The notes under the pieces are model-generated. The model saw only the letters and a program-made list of their open reading frames with translations. It did no database searches and was not told the DNA's origin. From NCBI GenBank assembly GCA_944384745.1, contig CALWUO010000002.1, positions 81,616 through 145,615 of the forward strand: a stretch of DNA of 64,000 nucleotides, read 5' to 3'. Source of the DNA: an uncultured Butyricicoccus sp. GTDB lineage: Bacteria > Bacillota > Clostridia > Oscillospirales > Butyricicoccaceae. The position numbers and the translations under genes were made by a program. The first letter of the stretch is position 1. The number at the start of each line of letters is the position of its first letter. This document shows, piece by piece, positions 34,013-43,261 of this stretch.

Positions 34013-35077
34013 TCATAGCACAGAAAGTTCAGTTTCAGCTATATTAAGATTGTCAATTTCAAGCATTTGTCCCATTCTTAGATTGGGTATTTGTAAATTA
34101 TCAGGAAAAATAATTTGCATTGTACTTCCTCTTTTTTCATTTATAAAAGCTTTAAATACACCACTATGCAGATTTGCAATGCGTTTAACAACTGAAAGCC
34201 CAAAACCAGAGGCTATACCATGACTTTTATCATATCTAAAACTATCCATATCTTGATGGAAGAAGTATTCAGAACCGATTTCATCTATGCATTCTTTAGC
34301 AATTCCTATACCATTATCTGAGATATCTATATAAATCATATCATCTTTTTTATATAATGAAAGCTTAATTTCAGTTACATTCTGTGCCATCATTGCATTA
34401 GAAAGCAAATTAAAAATTGCATGGGTCATAAGTTTTTTATCAAATACAGCTAAAAACTCTTTTGGAGCTTCAATAATAAAATTTATATCAAATGAAACTT
34501 TTCTGCATTCGCTTAAAATATTAATACATATTGTTACTAAATCATGTAAAGCAACATTCATAGATATATTTAAATCTGTATTATTTTCTAGCATTTGCAA
34601 ATGAGTTATTTCTCGATGAATACGAAGTGTATTTTTTTCAATGCTATTTAGTAAGTCAAAATCCAATGATTTACGATTTTTCATTAGGTTTAACGCTATA
34701 AAATTACGTGAAAGTGCGGTAGACAGTTCATATTTAGTGTGTGCAGGCAAGCCTTGAAATAGGTTTTCAGTGGGCATAAAATATAACAAAGCACCTTGTT
34801 CACATGCTCTTATATCTAAACGATATATATTTGAATCAATAGCTTCTATTGTCTGTATTGGTTCGCCTGTTTTAAGTGTGGTTCTTAGAGAGTTTGCAGC
34901 GGATTCACTTAAAACTTCAAAAATAGGGCGTAAATTAAGCTGTTTAAGCACTTTTTCTGCGGCTGGGGTTTGCGTTATTATATCTCCTCGTGCAGAAACA
35001 AGTACAAAAATGGCACTTTCTGCACACATCATATCTAACATTAGCTCGGAAAGCTGGAAATTTGTGAAATCTGACAT
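34013..35077 (-). CDS. histidine-kinase-like protein without the canonical phospho-acceptor His
   Basis: The 354-residue soluble protein has a PAS-like N-terminal part (about 1-115), a two-helix dimerisation-like region (about 125-190) and a complete-looking HATPase_c domain: HAIFNLLSNAMM (N box), ISDNGIGI (G1) and GFGLSVVKRIANLHSG (G2). Where kinases have HELxTPL, the sequence reads YELSTAL, so the phospho-acceptor His is Tyr; a His lies three residues before it. No response regulator adjoins the gene. AAAGGTGC favours the ATG at 35077 over an upstream GTG. It may be an ATP-binding sensor of unknown output. Confidence 0.75.
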   Translation of the reverse strand: MSDFTNFQLSELMLDMMCAESAIFVLVSARGDIITQTPAAEKVLKQLNLRPIFEVLSESAANSLRTTLKTGEPIQTIEAIDSNIYRLDIRACEQGALLYFMPTENLFQGLPAHTKYELSTALSRNFIALNLMKNRKSLDFDLLNSIEKNTLRIHREITHLQMLENNTDLNISMNVALHDLVTICINILSECRKVSFDINFIIEAPKEFLAVFDKKLMTHAIFNLLSNAMMAQNVTEIKLSLYKKDDMIYIDISDNGIGIAKECIDEIGSEYFFHQDMDSFRYDKSHGIASGFGLSVVKRIANLHSGVFKAFINEKRGSTMQIIFPDNLQIPNLRMGQMLEIDNLNIAETELSVL

Positions 35078-35247
35078 ATAAAGCACCTTTTTAATTTATT
35101 TTTATCTTGCATAATTATCAAAAGAGTTATACATAATTGACCAAAAATGTGCCAACATATTATTATTATAACATCATAGCTGTATAGTTTGCAAAGAATA
35201 TTGTGGAAAAAAAGAAAGAAATTTGACACACTTTTCACAAATTGCTC

Positions 35248-35277
35248 TTGCAGAAATGCCACACTATGGTTTATAAT
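35248..35277 (+). promoter_or_regulatory. candidate promoter of gapA
   Basis: TTGCAG at 35248-35253 and a perfect TATAAT at 35272-35277 are 18 bases apart, about 40 bases before the start codon. Confidence 0.6.
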
Positions 35278-35287
35278 ATATCCATAA

Positions 35288-36352
<1,065 letters not shown>

Positions 36353-36379
36353 TTCCTTGTTTACTACCGAATAAATTTA

Positions 36380-36413
36380 ACACCTCTAACCCAATGTTAG
36401 AGGTGTTTTTTTT
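36380..36413 (+). terminator. terminator of gapA
   Basis: ACACCTCTAAC/GTTAGAGGTGT stem followed by eight T residues. Confidence 0.9.
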
Positions 36414-37731
36414 ATATTATTTTCTTGTTTTTACTTGTGAATATACAAGCATATAATAAAACAAATGCAAAGTAAAATCCTGATGTAACACTAAAAAGAG
36501 TATGTCCAGCCATCGCTAAATAACCAACTGTTAAACCAAGTGAAATAGTACAACAAAAACATGTATAAGAAAAATTTTTAAAAACATTATATATCACTTG
36601 TAAACCACTTTTAATATATAACCATAACATTGTTACTGTCCCTAATAAACCATAATATAAAACAACTTCTGGTATATCCATCTCTATTATCTTTTGTTGT
36701 GTACCTCTACTTATGCCAAAAAATAATGACAACGGCAAATGGGATTTAAAATATATAATTGCATTTTTTAACTTATCTGTTCTACCACTAAACACCATTG
36801 CTTGTGTTCCAGCAGTTTCTGCATATTTTCCTGTAACATCAAATGATAATATTATAGAATTATATAATCCACCATTTGTTATTATGCATGAAATTAAAAA
36901 TAAAACAAATGTGCATAAGACAGATAATATAAATGGTTTTGCGTCTGTTATAGATTTATTGATTATATAATATATAAATTGATATACAAATATAAATATG
37001 TAAGTTACAATTATAGCCAAAAATGCAGTTTTTGTGCCAATTATAAGTAAGGAAACTGTACAACAAGCAGGAGTTATCAATAAAATTATATTCATTTTGT
37101 TGTTTTTATTATAATATTTTTGCAATATGGCAAATGACAATGGTAATAGTAACATTAAAAGTGCAGTAACATCATTTCCAGAAAAGAAAAATCCTCTACA
37201 ACCACGATACCCAAGTTTATCTGAATATGTATAATACCCCATGCCTAAAAAGTATGGTATTATAACAGCTATTGATACTATTATTATTGTCCAGCACAAG
37301 ATAGCGTCAATTTTAAGCCTTAACTTATCATATGATAAGTTACAATCAGAAAAAACATAAAAGTAAGCTAAAAGAGAAAGTAAATTAAAACCGAATTTGC
37401 AAATATATAATAATTCTTGCATAAAGTCAAAATTTGGTTGACTAAAATTTGTTATAACTGTTAAAATCCATGTTACAAATATAGCTGAGAAAATTAATAA
37501 TATTTTAGTCCGCCTTGTATACAAAACATATAAACCCATAATAAGTAACATAATCATTCTAATTATAAAACTTAAACTAAGCGTTTGGTTAACCACAAGA
37601 TGAGAGCCATTCCTCATTAGGTCGCCTTCTGAATTTAAATAGAATTGTATTCCAGTTGCTATATCAAGAATTGGACTACATATTAGAAATATAAAAAATA
37701 TTTGTTCAAAAACCCGCTTTATATTCTGCAT
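36412..37731 (-). CDS. polytopic membrane protein, O-antigen ligase/polymerase-like
   Basis: The 439-residue protein has about 12 membrane helices and a large outer loop (about residues 275-340) between late helices, including SGRTDKLKNAIIYFKSHLPLSLFFGIS. Together with an FFSGNDVTALLMLLLPL segment this resembles Wzy/WaaL-type polymerases and ligases, a weakly conserved group, so the assignment is structural. Shine-Dalgarno AAGGTGG supports the start at 37731, although the frame continues to 37779. No polysaccharide cluster surrounds it; the GT2 gene lies 18 kb away. Confidence 0.65.
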   Translation of the reverse strand: MQNIKRVFEQIFFIFLICSPILDIATGIQFYLNSEGDLMRNGSHLVVNQTLSLSFIIRMIMLLIMGLYVLYTRRTKILLIFSAIFVTWILTVITNFSQPNFDFMQELLYICKFGFNLLSLLAYFYVFSDCNLSYDKLRLKIDAILCWTIIIVSIAVIIPYFLGMGYYTYSDKLGYRGCRGFFFSGNDVTALLMLLLPLSFAILQKYYNKNNKMNIILLITPACCTVSLLIIGTKTAFLAIIVTYIFIFVYQFIYYIINKSITDAKPFILSVLCTFVLFLISCIITNGGLYNSIILSFDVTGKYAETAGTQAMVFSGRTDKLKNAIIYFKSHLPLSLFFGISRGTQQKIIEMDIPEVVLYYGLLGTVTMLWLYIKSGLQVIYNVFKNFSYTCFCCTISLGLTVGYLAMAGHTLFSVTSGFYFAFVLLYACIFTSKNKKII

Positions 37732-37813
37732 TAAACCACCTTTTCCATTAAAGTATAAATACTTTATAAAGTATACCACATACTTTTTACTGTTACAACC
37801 TAACCATTATTTA

Positions 37814-37845
37814 TAAAAAAACCGTTTCTAAAGTTATAGAAACGG
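37814..37845 (-). terminator. terminator of the ferritin-like gene
   Basis: On the minus strand CCGTTTCTA/TAGAAACGG stem followed by seven T residues. Confidence 0.85.
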
Positions 37846-37853
37846 CTTAGGTT

Positions 37854-38363
37854 TTAATTATTAATTGAATTGTTAAATAGATTTATATGATGTTCAGTAT
37901 CTTTTATAATTCTGTCAATGAGTTGCTTTGGCTGGGTTTCTAAAATATTTGAATTTAATATTGTTTTATATTGTTTTAAAACTTGCCTTTCACAAAGTAT
38001 AGAATTATCAAGCATTCTATTTGGATTTTTTTCATAGTAAACATTGCCTGCTGACCAAGAAATGCCCCTTCCTCCAATGTATGATATAAATCTAGGTTCA
38101 CCACCATAACAGCATATAAGACGCCCTAAATGTCTTATATGTTGCATTTGGTCATTTGCGGCTGAGTCAAATAGCTCAGATAAAAACATATTATTTTGTT
38201 CTCTTAAAACCATTGCTTGATATAGGTATTGATTGAGCAATGTAAGTTCACTATCTCTACCACCATAAACAGAAAATAATGCCCTGACCAGTTGTGGATT
38301 AGGTGCTTGTTTATCAAGCTTTGGCCAGCCTTCTGTTAACATTTTATACACAGAGTTATTCAC
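37854..38363 (-). CDS. ferritin-like (rubrerythrin/manganese-catalase-like) protein
   Basis: The 169-residue protein fits a four-helix ferritin-like fold: helix 1 with SELTLLNQYLYQA (Glu39), helix 2 with NDQMQHIRHLG (Gln72, His75), helix 3 with CERQVLKQY (Glu125) and helix 4 with KDTEHHINLF (Glu157, His159). In family members helix 2 normally carries ExxH; here Glu is Gln72, so one metal ligand appears changed. Related clostridial proteins occur in spores or in oxidative-stress defence; the role here is unknown. Confidence 0.68.
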   Translation of the reverse strand: MNNSVYKMLTEGWPKLDKQAPNPQLVRALFSVYGGRDSELTLLNQYLYQAMVLREQNNMFLSELFDSAANDQMQHIRHLGRLICCYGGEPRFISYIGGRGISWSAGNVYYEKNPNRMLDNSILCERQVLKQYKTILNSNILETQPKQLIDRIIKDTEHHINLFNNSINN

Positions 38364-38464
38364 AGGATTTTACCTCCATTTTAAAATTTTATAAGTATAC
38401 ATGATGAAAGTTTAAAAATAAATTTTTTAATTTCGTTTATTGTGCCAAAAGATGTAACCACTTC

Positions 38465-38532
38465 TTGACAAGCCAGTTCAAAGAGTCTACAATACTAAGT
38501 ACCGTCTGATATATAGCACTATATATTGTGCT
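38465..38532 (+). promoter_or_regulatory. nrdD promoter with NrdR box
   Basis: TTGACA (38465-38470) and TACAAT (38488-38493) are 17 bases apart. The 18-bp near-palindrome AGCACTATATATTGTGCT at 38515-38532 matches the NrdR box consensus (ACACWATATATWGTGT-like). A weaker similarity overlaps the -10 about 31 bases upstream, close to the three-turn spacing usual for paired NrdR boxes. NrdR repression in response to dATP is inferred. The remainder of 38364-38630 holds a leader of about 130 bases. Confidence 0.72.
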
Positions 38533-38630
38533 ACGAACAGATGTTTTATACGAAATTTTGTGAATATTGCGTTTTTTTGAACTTTTTTCACTTTTAAACG
38601 CAGTATGGGTGGAAAGGACAGACAGGATAA

Positions 38631-40949
38631 ATGGTTAAGCAAATCGTCAAGCGTGACGGCAGAACAGTAGACTTTGAACGCAAAAAAATTGCAGATGCGA
38701 TATTTAGTGCGGCTAAGGCTATGGGTGGGCAAGATTATGAAACTGCACAAAATCTTGCAGCCGAGGTTGAGAAAATGTTAGAGGACGAATTGCTTTGTTG
38801 TCCAACAGTTGAACAGGTTCAGGATACAGTTGAAAAAGTGCTGGTTGAAACTGGTCACGCTCGCACAGCTAAAAAATATATCCTTTATCGTGATGAGCGT
38901 ACAAGAGTGCGTGAAATGAACACCAGACTTATGAAAGTTTATGAGGATTTAACCTTTAAGTCATCTTTGGAAAATGATGTTAAACGTGAAAATGCCAATA
39001 TAGATGGCGACACTGCTATGGGAACTATGCTTAAATATGGCTCTGAGGGTGCTAAACAGTTCTATGATATGTTTATCTTAGACCCAGAACAGGCAAAAGC
39101 ACATAGAGAAGGTGACATTCATATACATGATATGGATTTTTTAACACTTACAACTACTTGTTGTCAAATTGATTTGTTAAAACTATTTAAAGATGGTTTT
39201 TGCACAGGTCATGGCTTTTTAAGAGAACCTAATGACATTAGGTCTTATTCTGCTCTCGCTTGTATTGCTATACAGTCAAACCAAAATGACCAGCATGGCG
39301 GTCAAAGTGTTCCAAATTTTGATTATTCAATGGCTCCTGGAGTTAAAAAAACTTTCCGTAAATGCTTTACTGATAATTTAGTAAAAGCAATAGAGATATA
39401 TTTAGAACAAGATGACGGTGAAATGCTTGGTAAGGGTATAATCAGTAAATGTGAAATACAAACTGGTGTCTGGCCATGTATAGCGGGTAATAACGGTTTT
39501 GATGAAGCTGTTAAAGCCGAGCTTGAAAAACATACTGATGATAAAACCGCAGGTAAAATAATGCATTTTGTGAGAAAATATGCTTTGAAAGAAGTAAAGA
39601 GAAATACTTATCAAGCAATGGAAGCATTAGTGCATAATCTAAACACTATGCATTCCCGTGCAGGTGCTCAAATTCCGTTTTCCTCCCTTAACTATGGCAC
39701 TGATACCTCACCAGAAGGCAGACTTGTAATGGAATGTCTTTTAATGGCTACATATGATGGTTTGGGAAATGGTGAAACTTCTATATTCCCAATACACATT
39801 TTTAAGGTCAAAGAGGGTGTTAACTTTAACCCTGATGACCCTAACTATGATTTGTTTAAACTCGCTATGAAAGTTTCTGCAAAACGTATGTTTCCTAACT
39901 TCTCTTTTATTGATGCTCCATTTAATCTAAAATACTATAAGCCTAATCACCCAGAAACTGAATGTGCTTATATGGGTTGTCGTACCCGTGTTTTAGGCAA
40001 TGTTTATGACCCATCAAGAGAAATTGTAAATGGTCGTGGCAATCTAAGTTTTACATCTATAAATCTGCCAAGAATTGCAATTTTAAGCAATGGTGATGTT
40101 GATTTATTCTTTAAACAACTAGATGAAAAAATTGACCTTGTTATTAAACAGCTACTTGATAGATTTAAAATACAAAGTCAAAAGAAAGTACGCAACTATC
40201 CATTTTTAATGGGACAAGGTGTATGGATTGATTCTGATAAACTAAATCCAGATGATGAAGTTGGTGAAGTTTTAAAGCATGGCACTTTAACCTGTGGTTT
40301 TATAGGTCTTGCTGAATGTCTTAAAGCTCTTATGGGCGTACACCATGGCGAAAGCAAACAGGCTCAAGAATTGGGACTAAAAATAGTTAAACACATGCGT
40401 GAGCGTATGGACCAAGCAGCAGATAAGTATAAATTAAACTTCTCTTTAATCGCTACACCAGCAGAGGGTCTTTCAGGTAGGTTTGTTAAAATCGACCGTG
40501 AACGTTATGGCAGTATTGAAGGTGTTACAGATAGAGATTATTATACAAACTCTTTCCATGTACCTGTTTATTACCCTATAAGTGCATTTGAAAAGATAAG
40601 AAAAGAAGCACCTTATCATGCTCTGACTAATGGCGGTCATATAAGCTATATTGAACTTGATGGCGACCCAACAAATAACCTTGAAGCATTTGAACAAATT
40701 GTTCGCTATATGAAAGAATGTGGTATAGGTTATGGTGCTATAAATCACCCGATAGACCGTGACCCTGTTTGTGGTTATACAGGTATTATAGGTGATGTTT
40801 GCCCTCGTTGTGGCAGACGTGAGGGCGAGGGAGTGCCACTTGAAAAACTTAAAAAATTAGGGCTTTATAAAAATTACAATAGCACAACTATTGGTTATCA
40901 CGGTGACCAAAATGAGGAAGCAGACCGCATGCCTAATCCTATTGGATAA
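38631..40949 (+). CDS. nrdD: anaerobic (class III) ribonucleotide reductase, large chain lacking the glycyl-radical segment
   Basis: It reduces ribonucleoside triphosphates to deoxynucleotides under anoxia. An N-terminal ATP-cone (KRDGRTVDFERKKIADAIF) precedes the ten-stranded barrel with MGCRTRVLGNVYDP and GRGNLSFTSINLPR near residues 445-485. The C-terminal metal site reads DRDPVCGYTGIIGDVCPRCG, with three Cys where four are usual (Asp in place of the first). The chain then ends after 772 residues without the RxTGY glycyl-radical motif that normally closes NrdD; that motif is in the next gene. Confidence 0.93.
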   Translation: MVKQIVKRDGRTVDFERKKIADAIFSAAKAMGGQDYETAQNLAAEVEKMLEDELLCCPTVEQVQDTVEKVLVETGHARTAKKYILYRDERTRVREMNTRLMKVYEDLTFKSSLENDVKRENANIDGDTAMGTMLKYGSEGAKQFYDMFILDPEQAKAHREGDIHIHDMDFLTLTTTCCQIDLLKLFKDGFCTGHGFLREPNDIRSYSALACIAIQSNQNDQHGGQSVPNFDYSMAPGVKKTFRKCFTDNLVKAIEIYLEQDDGEMLGKGIISKCEIQTGVWPCIAGNNGFDEAVKAELEKHTDDKTAGKIMHFVRKYALKEVKRNTYQAMEALVHNLNTMHSRAGAQIPFSSLNYGTDTSPEGRLVMECLLMATYDGLGNGETSIFPIHIFKVKEGVNFNPDDPNYDLFKLAMKVSAKRMFPNFSFIDAPFNLKYYKPNHPETECAYMGCRTRVLGNVYDPSREIVNGRGNLSFTSINLPRIAILSNGDVDLFFKQLDEKIDLVIKQLLDRFKIQSQKKVRNYPFLMGQGVWIDSDKLNPDDEVGEVLKHGTLTCGFIGLAECLKALMGVHHGESKQAQELGLKIVKHMRERMDQAADKYKLNFSLIATPAEGLSGRFVKIDRERYGSIEGVTDRDYYTNSFHVPVYYPISAFEKIRKEAPYHALTNGGHISYIELDGDPTNNLEAFEQIVRYMKECGIGYGAINHPIDRDPVCGYTGIIGDVCPRCGRREGEGVPLEKLKKLGLYKNYNSTTIGYHGDQNEEADRMPNPIG

Positions 40950-40995
40950 TATTTCTTTTGGATAACCGTTTTTTATAAGAAAGGATATGATTAAA

Positions 40996-41196
40996 ATGGC
41001 AAAAAAGTATCAAGTAACCCAAGTAAATGGCGTTGAAGTTGTTGGCGAAGGTGTAGGATTTGAAAGAATTCGTCGTATAACAGGTTATCTAGTAGGTACT
41101 TTGGATAGATTTAATAACGGAAAACGTGCTGAAGAACATGACAGAGTAAAACATGATGTTTGTGACTGCTCTTTAGCAGATAGCCGTTCCGCTTAA
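40996..41196 (+). CDS. stand-alone glycyl-radical domain of class III ribonucleotide reductase
   Basis: This 66-residue protein carries FERIRRITGYLVGTLDRFN, the C-terminal glycyl-radical signature of clostridial NrdD, with the radical-bearing Gly at residue 30, followed by KRAEEHDRVKH. It is not a frameshift remnant: NrdD ends with a clean stop, 46 bases intervene, and AAAGGA lies ten bases before this ATG. An ATG at 40987 is too close to the AAAGGA. It lies between nrdD and the activase gene nrdG, 2 bases before the latter. It probably docks on the NrdD barrel like the detached domain YfiD/GrcA on pyruvate formate-lyase. Confidence 0.88.
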   Translation: MAKKYQVTQVNGVEVVGEGVGFERIRRITGYLVGTLDRFNNGKRAEEHDRVKHDVCDCSLADSRSA

Positions 41197-41198
41197 AA

Positions 41199-41708
41199 AT
41201 GAAAACAACTCTTAATATTGCAGGTATAGTTAAAGAGTCAATAGTAGATGGTCCATCAATAAGATTTACTATCTTTGTTCAAGGCTGTCCACATAATTGC
41301 CTTGGCTGTCACAACCCACAAACACATGACTTTAAAGGTGGAAAACAAATTTCCATAGATGAAATTATAACCACATTGGAAGATATGCCTTATATTTCAG
41401 GTGTTACTTTTTCAGGTGGCGAACCTTTTTGTCAAGCAGAGGCATTATATAATCTGGCTACGCATTTAAAACAAATGAATAAACATTTGATGTGTTACAC
41501 AGGCTATACTTTTGAAGAACTTATAAATAAAAATGATAAATATACAAATTTACTGCTTTCTCAACTGGATTTATTAGTTGATGGTAGATTTGAGCAGGAC
41601 AAAAAAAGTCTTGAATTAAAATTCCGTGGAAGTAGTAATCAACGTATATTAGATGTTAAAAAATCTCTTATGGAGGCTCAACCTGTTTGGGCAGAACAAT
41701 ATAAGTAA
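41199..41708 (+). CDS. nrdG: anaerobic ribonucleotide reductase activase (radical SAM)
   Basis: It uses a [4Fe-4S] cluster and S-adenosylmethionine to generate the glycyl radical of the reductase. The radical SAM motif CPHNCLGCH (CxxxCxxC) lies near residue 28-36, and the SAM-binding TFSGGEPF near 66-73. The length of 169 is normal. It starts 2 bases after the small glycyl-radical gene and has only a weak ribosome-binding site, so coupling to it is likely. Confidence 0.95.
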   Translation: MKTTLNIAGIVKESIVDGPSIRFTIFVQGCPHNCLGCHNPQTHDFKGGKQISIDEIITTLEDMPYISGVTFSGGEPFCQAEALYNLATHLKQMNKHLMCYTGYTFEELINKNDKYTNLLLSQLDLLVDGRFEQDKKSLELKFRGSSNQRILDVKKSLMEAQPVWAEQYK

Positions 41709-41721
41709 TCATAATAAAAAT

Positions 41722-41762
41722 AAATCCCCTTTCCGTAAATAGTATGTGAGAGGGGATTTTGT
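41722..41762 (+). terminator. terminator of the nrd operon
   Basis: AAATCCCCT/AGGGGATTT stem with a T-rich tail. Confidence 0.75.
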
Positions 41763-41773
41763 TATGCTAAACT

Positions 41774-41793
41774 TATGGTATAATATGGTATAA
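41774..41793 (+). repeat. tandem 10-bp repeat carrying two -10 elements
   Basis: TATGGTATAA occurs twice in tandem and continues into a further T, giving two overlapping TATAAT boxes upstream of the DUF1624 gene. It probably forms part of that gene's promoter. Confidence 0.55.
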
Positions 41794-41819
41794 TATTTTA
41801 TTTTAAGGAATGATGAAAT

Positions 41820-42569
41820 TTGTCTACTGTAACCCTTGAGCGAGTATCACACAAAAAACAACGTTATTTCATTATAGATACAATTCGTGGTTTTGCGGTT
41901 ATAAATATGATTTTATATCATTTATGTTGGAATATTGATAATTTAACAGATATAAAATTAAATTGGTATCACACAAACTTAGCGGCATTGTGGCAATTTT
42001 TTATATGCGGAACATTTCTTTTATTAGCAGGATTTTGCATAAGGTTTTCCTCACATATTTTAAAACACACAATTATTCTTGCAATATGTGCAATGTTAAT
42101 AACTTTGGTTACTTCTATAACTGGAGATAAAACATTGATTGTGTTTGGAATACTTCACTGTATGACACTATGTTTTATAATTTTTATGTTAACTAAAAGA
42201 TTTATAAATAAAATTCCAGCTAAGACAGGACTTTGTATATGTATTTTATTATTTGCTATTACATATAATATTCCTAATGGATATTTAGGTTTTTCTAAAA
42301 TTTCTGTATATCTTCCAAAAGGTTGGTATGTTTCATATTGGTTATCACTTTTAGGGTTATTATCTCCAGATTTTCGTTCTGCTGATTATTTTCCGATTTT
42401 TCCATATTTATTTCTATTTCTGGCGGGATATTATCTGTCTAAATTAAATTTTAGTATTAAAAAAGATATAAATATAAAATTTTTGACTTTTATAGGTCAA
42501 CATAGCTTGATTATTTATTTAATTCATCAGCCAATTTTATATATTTTAATGTTTCCAATTATAAAATAA
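41820..42569 (+). CDS. DUF1624 (heparan-alpha-glucosaminide N-acetyltransferase-like) membrane protein
   Basis: The N-terminal pattern RYFIIDTIRGFAVINMILYHLCW is the signature of the DUF1624/HGSNAT group of acyltransferase-like membrane proteins. About seven to eight helices follow, ending with FIGQHSLIIYLIHQPILYI. Acyl transfer to a cell-surface sugar is a family-level inference. The start is TTG at 41820, ten bases after AAGGA. It is monocistronic and converges with pyrE. Confidence 0.78.
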   Translation: MSTVTLERVSHKKQRYFIIDTIRGFAVINMILYHLCWNIDNLTDIKLNWYHTNLAALWQFFICGTFLLLAGFCIRFSSHILKHTIILAICAMLITLVTSITGDKTLIVFGILHCMTLCFIIFMLTKRFINKIPAKTGLCICILLFAITYNIPNGYLGFSKISVYLPKGWYVSYWLSLLGLLSPDFRSADYFPIFPYLFLFLAGYYLSKLNFSIKKDINIKFLTFIGQHSLIIYLIHQPILYILMFPIIK

Positions 42570-42597
42570 AAAAAATCCACCTTTAGGTGGATTTTAA
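42568..42597. terminator. bidirectional terminator between DUF1624 gene and pyrE
   Basis: AAAATCCACC/GGTGGATTTT stem, flanked by A-rich and T-rich tails so that it serves both strands. Confidence 0.8.
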
Positions 42598-43256
42598 AAT
42601 ACACAATATTGAGCCATATATGCTTCCATCTGTGGAAGAATATCAGCATAAGTGCCTTGCTCTTTGAGATATTCATAAATATCACGCACTGTAATTAGAG
42701 AGTGAACTTTAATTCCAAATTCTTCTCCAACTTCCATAACAGCGGTTTTGCCTGCGGTTTGACCTACTTCACAACGGTTTACAGATATAAACATATCAGT
42801 AACTTTTACATCTGCACAGCCAGTTAATACAGGCATTGTCTCACGGATAGCAGTACCAGCAGTTATAACATCTTCAATAATAATAACTCTATCGCCATCT
42901 TGTGGTTTATAACCTACAATGCTACCGCCCTCGCCATGGTCTTTAACTTCCTTACGGTTGAAGAAAAATGGTTTGTCAATACCATAATTACGAGCTAATG
43001 CACCAGAAGTTGAAGTTGCAAGTGGTATACCTTTATATGCAGGGCCAAACATTGCATCAAAATTATCACCGATTGCTTCTTTGATAGCGGCTGCATAAAA
43101 TTCACCTAAACGTGAGTTTTGAAGACCTGTTTTATAGTTGCCTGTGTTTACAAAATATGGGGTTTGTCTGCCGGACTTTGTTACAAAGCTACCAAAACGC
43201 AGTACATCAGCACTCATCATAAATTCAATAAATTCTTTTTTCTGAGCAGAAAGCAT
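42594..43256 (-). CDS. pyrE: orotate phosphoribosyltransferase
   Basis: It joins orotate to PRPP to make OMP in pyrimidine synthesis. The PRPP-binding motif RVIIIEDVITAGTAIRE lies near residue 125-140, and FFFNRKEVKDHGEGG is the flexible catalytic loop. AAAGGA favours the start at 43256 over an in-frame TTG at 43265. It follows an Rrf2-type regulator gene by 5 bases, an unusual partnership; other pyr genes are not nearby. Confidence 0.93.
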   Translation of the reverse strand: MLSAQKKEFIEFMMSADVLRFGSFVTKSGRQTPYFVNTGNYKTGLQNSRLGEFYAAAIKEAIGDNFDAMFGPAYKGIPLATSTSGALARNYGIDKPFFFNRKEVKDHGEGGSIVGYKPQDGDRVIIIEDVITAGTAIRETMPVLTGCADVKVTDMFISVNRCEVGQTAGKTAVMEVGEEFGIKVHSLITVRDIYEYLKEQGTYADILPQMEAYMAQYCVF

Positions 43257-43261
43257 TATTT

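Noticed and set aside
40940..41000. Frameshift or broken nrdD as the reason for the two frames
   Set aside because: The first frame ends with its own extension and stop, a 46-base gap follows, and the second frame has a well-spaced ribosome-binding site. A sequencing error cannot simply rejoin them.
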